Source: Phoronis ovalis
Taxonomy: Eukaryota; Phoronida; Phoronidae
Direction: 5' to 3'
Assembly: GCA_028565635.1 (NCBI GenBank)
Contig: JAOXYB010055656.1
Coordinates: 1,089-11,168, forward strand
Length of the DNA: 10,080 nucleotides
A model generated the notes under the pieces. The model worked only from the letters and a program-made list of their open reading frames with translations, ran no database searches and was not told the origin of the DNA. Position numbers and translations under genes: made by a program. The stretch's first letter is position 1. Each line of letters begins with the position of its first letter. This document shows positions 7,825 to 10,080 of the stretch, in pieces.

Positions 7825-8616
7825 CTGTTATCAAAAAAAGTGAGATATAAATAAATATTTGATTTGCTCCCAATACAAGGAGGCTTTAATGGAACAAAAA
7901 TATTCAATTCAAATTCAGGTCCACATAAGTTATATTTCTATTAACAGCATTTAATATTTTTATTTCTTTTTATTTAATATTATAGGCTTGGTATAAAACC
8001 CTAGAAGTGTATTATTAGTTATAAACATTTCATCTATAAATACAGTTCATCTCTAAAAAGTGTCACAAGAGCTTTCTCATGGCTATTCCATCATTTGATT
8101 TACCCAGTTTTGCAAGATACACTACCATTCAATTACAGTGTTATTGTATATATATTAAATTATGTAATCAAATTGTGGGAAATAAATATTGAGTAGTATT
8201 ATTATATGCTATTATATAAATCCTATTAACTAGAACATTTGTCCTAATTATTGGTGAATAAATGTATGCTTGTTTAGTGGGAGGTTGTTGGAACAGCCAT
8301 TCATAAGAAACGTCTAGTGACTCTTGAATAATACTTCATGAAGAAAACTCAAGCCACAAGTTTTGAGTTGGAGTTTTCTATAACTAAGTTGTGCTGTTCT
8401 CATTCAGTCAGGACAAATAAGAAAACGTGGATGGGACCGATCAACTCCAAGAAGTACCAAACATTGAACAAAATGCAGGGCATGATAAAATGAGACAGCA
8501 CATATGCAATTGGAAGCAACCAGTTCTATAAAACAGATACTTCAATCCGAAGACACTTTTGGATGTATTGAAACATTACTTATTATAGGTTGTAGAATTT
8601 TCAATTTAACACATAC
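7825..8616 (-). other. R3HDM-family intron, 792 bases
   Basis: The donor is GTATGT at 8611-8616 and the acceptor is AACAG at 7825. Most of it is AT-rich and featureless. Positions 8275-8580 are less AT-rich, with short overlapping plus-strand open frames and a small inverted repeat (AGAAAACTC at 8342-8350 against GAGTTTTCT at 8371-8379), possibly an old inserted sequence. Confidence 0.75.
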
Positions 8617-8813
8617 CTGCGAGTATTGCTTCCTCTCAACTGTTAACATAGGCGGTGTGTGGTGGGTATATTGTTGATATACAGGTGGTGCTACCTGCTG
8701 TGTTTGCTGTATAACTGGAGGTGGCAGCTGTTGGATGGCTGGTTTTTGCTGCTTGTAGACAGGTTTCCCAGGATGGATATATGTGCTGCCATCAGGATTG
8801 GTATATGGACACC
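8617..8813 (-). CDS. R3HDM1/R3HDM2: R3HDM-family protein, NPDG-motif exon
   Basis: This 197-base exon has acceptor ATTTTAG (AG at 8814-8815) and donor TCGCAG|GTATGT. Its first two bases complete a Gly codon; then CPYTNPDGSTYIHPGKPVY continues the NPENG of the exon upstream. The paired motif, a Pro-rich ILINP.(T/N)G followed by a few residues and NPDG, is what I remember from the middle of R3HDM1/R3HDM2/ARPP21 and is the main reason for the family call. The rest (KQQKPAIQQLPPPVIQQTQQ, then VYQQYTHHTPPM) is Q/P-rich and disordered. It ends KQYSQ in phase 0. Confidence 0.85.
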
Positions 8814-9313
8814 CTAAAATTTACAAAAAATAATACAAGGTCAGCAAATGGATGCCTGTGGTTGATTGCCCCTTAGTTAACAGTAATTAATTTAAGAATC
8901 AAGTACATTACATAGCTAATTAAATCTTACAAACTAATGGAAATTCACAACTCTTACAAAAATAGTACAGTATTTACTAGTGTTTTTTTATGATTTTCAG
9001 ATAATAATTAACACACTTCGTCATTGTACCAACAAACGGTGTAAAACAGAGAAAATCGATAAAACATTTACACCAGGTTTCTATCTATATGATTCTCAAT
9101 AGTGTCAGACTATAACAAGGTTGATTGAATCATTTATAATACTTTCAACAAGCTGTTCAAAACCAACCACACCAGCAGTACTTAGAAAAACTAGTTTGTG
9201 CCAAACTTGCTGTTGCTACATTAGAATGTGCAATATTACAAACATGATATTATTATGGCTGGATGTATATAAAATAAAGTATTTAAATACATTATTATAA
9301 TATAATAGCTCAC
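8814..9313 (-). other. R3HDM-family intron, 500 bases
   Basis: The donor is GTGAGC at 9308-9313 and the acceptor is ATTTTAG. It is AT-rich with no further feature seen. Confidence 0.8.
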
Positions 9314-9412
9314 CGTTTTCTGGATTAATGAGTATGCTTCCAGGGGGAACTGCATCTATATCAGAGGTGGCCCAAAACACCTGGCCTGGCTTAAGAAAAG
9401 ATGGCAAACCAT
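9314..9412 (-). CDS. R3HDM1/R3HDM2: R3HDM-family protein, most upstream exon in the window
   Basis: This 99-base exon has acceptor TTTTACAG (AG at 9413-9414) and donor AACG|GTGAGC. It starts with AT, the last two bases of a codon begun in an exon beyond the window (Asp if the missing base is G). It reads GLPSFLKPGQVFWATSDIDA and then VPPGSILINPENG, which runs on into NPDG of the next exon. The block VPPGS.LINP is characteristic, from memory, of the R3HDM family. The R3H and SUZ nucleic-acid-binding domains that define the family would be encoded upstream and are not in the window, so the name rests on the tail alone. Confidence 0.85.
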
Positions 9413-9665
9413 CTGTAAAATAATCGTATTTACTACTACAAGCACAATGTCATTGAGTAGCAATTCAACTAGGTGCTAGCAACTACATGTATATATACAA
9501 TGTGGCAAAAAGAAATCAATGGAACACCTACAGTTTGATTTTACAATAGACCACTTGAGACTGTTTTAATGCCAAGCTTCAGTAATGATCTAAACATGTT
9601 TTACTGTTTTTACATCTTGAAATACTATTTGTCATCATACGATTCCCACTAATTAAACGAGCATC

Positions 9666-9692
9666 ATGTGTAATATTATGTGTAATATTATG
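9666..9692. repeat. Tandem 12-base repeat
   Basis: ATGTGTAATATT occurs twice in a row, followed by ATG of a third unit. It lies a few bases from the duplicated splice-junction sequence at 9695. Confidence 0.8.
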
Positions 9693-9694
9693 AG

Positions 9695-9714
9695 CATACC
9701 TGCGAGTATTGCTT
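9695..9714 (-). repeat. Exact 20-base copy of the KQYSQ exon end and its donor
   Basis: CATACCTGCGAGTATTGCTT is identical to 8612-8631, which spans the last 15 coding bases (AAG CAA TAC TCG CAG) and the first 5 intron bases (GTATG) of the exon at 8617-8813. The flanks do not match. A possible acceptor (CTGTTAG) 23 bases before the donor would define a micro-exon, but its phase does not fit the exon at 9412. Confidence 0.7.
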
Positions 9715-9870
9715 AACAAAATCTAACAGTTACACTACTAGTGTACATAACTGTATATTTAGATACATAACTACTGTTCATCTCATAATGTATAAATAAT
9801 CGAAATTTCGCAATAACTTTGGGAGAAACATAATTTCCTTCAAGACACCTGTGAGTGAATAAAAGTGAAA

Positions 9871-9954
9871 ATGGCGACACCACCTAATGTAGAAAGTGGT
9901 ATTTTGAATTTTTCAAATGCTGATTTTTTTATGAAAAATGATTTAAATACTTGA
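9871..9954 (+). CDS. Small open frame with good start context (doubtful)
   Basis: GTGAAAATGGCG has A at -3 and G at +4. The open frame is 27 codons: MATPPNVESGILNFSNADFF and seven more residues, then TGA. The start looks like a real initiator and the composition is protein-like, but I recognise no family and see no clear donor or promoter. It lies in an intron on the opposite strand, so it may be the first exon of a divergent gene or simply chance. Confidence 0.2.
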   Translation: MATPPNVESGILNFSNADFFMKNDLNT

Positions 9955-10080
9955 ACGTAAATGAACATAGGAAACAAGTATTTCGCCATATGTAGCTGCA
10001 CTCGCTTTACATGGGAAATCAACACGTCTAAAGGAAAACGGTGGTAATTTGAATATCAATTGAAAAAGTACATCATCCGT

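Larger units (their letters stand above)
9413..10080 (-). other. R3HDM-family intron, window edge
   Basis: This intron is at least 668 bases long and no further exon of the minus-strand gene is visible. It holds a 20-base copy of an exon/donor junction (9695-9714), two tandem copies of a 12-base unit (9666-9692) and a small plus-strand open frame with a good start context (9871-9954). The 61-codon minus-strand open frame at 9840-10025 shows no family resemblance. Confidence 0.65.

Noticed and set aside
8342-8379. Small hairpin (AGAAAACTC / GAGTTTTCT)
   Set aside because: Only 9 base pairs with a competing inner pairing; too weak to call an RNA gene.
9840-10025. 61-codon minus-strand open frame
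   Set aside because: Phe/Lys-rich peptide with no resemblance to the R3HDM family and no usable in-phase donor toward the exon at 9412.
5117-10080. miR-128-like hairpin in the introns
   Set aside because: Vertebrate R3HDM1 and ARPP21 introns host miR-128, so I looked for its mature sequence on the minus strand and did not find it.
1-10080. CRISPR array, tRNA, rRNA or bacterial operon
   Set aside because: No regularly spaced repeats, no tRNA box A/B pair or cloverleaf, and no compact unspliced genes were seen.

Overview
The window is AT-rich nuclear DNA from an invertebrate animal. It has spliced genes with GT-AG introns of a few hundred bases, AATAAA-type poly(A) signals, small non-autonomous DNA transposons, and no bacterial gene layout. 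The prohibitin tail and the R3H-family protein are both animal-like, but the sequence does not let me fix the phylum.

Layout. Positions 1-545 are the end of an intron, starting with suspicious homopolymer runs. Positions 546-758 (+) are the last coding exon of prohibitin 1, a mitochondrial inner-membrane scaffold protein, followed by a 3' UTR with two candidate poly(A) signals. Positions 1809-2747 hold a compound inverted-repeat element: one half copy plus a 671-bp fold-back MITE, each starting at TTAA. Positions about 2750-5116 are mostly the long 3' UTR of the minus-strand gene, with two puzzling plus-strand coding-like islands near 3273 and 3442. From 9412 down to 5117 (-) lie the last six coding exons of a large RNA-binding-type protein of the R3HDM1/R3HDM2/ARPP21 (Drosophila encore) family. 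I rebuilt these exons by hand: splice phases agree at all five junctions and give a continuous C-terminal stretch of about 563 residues. The R3H and SUZ domains would lie further upstream, beyond position 10080. Positions 9413-10080 are intron of this gene.

The two genes converge tail to tail, and the TTAA element sits between them. Its arms carry AATAAA hexamers pointing in both directions, so it may supply 3' ends to either neighbour. A second element, a 227-bp Harbinger/Tourist-like MITE with 33-bp terminal inverted repeats and a TAA target duplication, lies in the last intron of the R3HDM gene. It largely explains the spurious open frames there.

The most notable points are the two MITEs, a 66-bp perfect inverted repeat inside the first one, an exact 20-bp duplicate of an exon/5' splice-site junction in an upstream intron, and a C-terminal RRM-like domain after a Q/P/S/Y-rich prion-like stretch in the R3HDM protein. 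I found no clear new multi-gene system.
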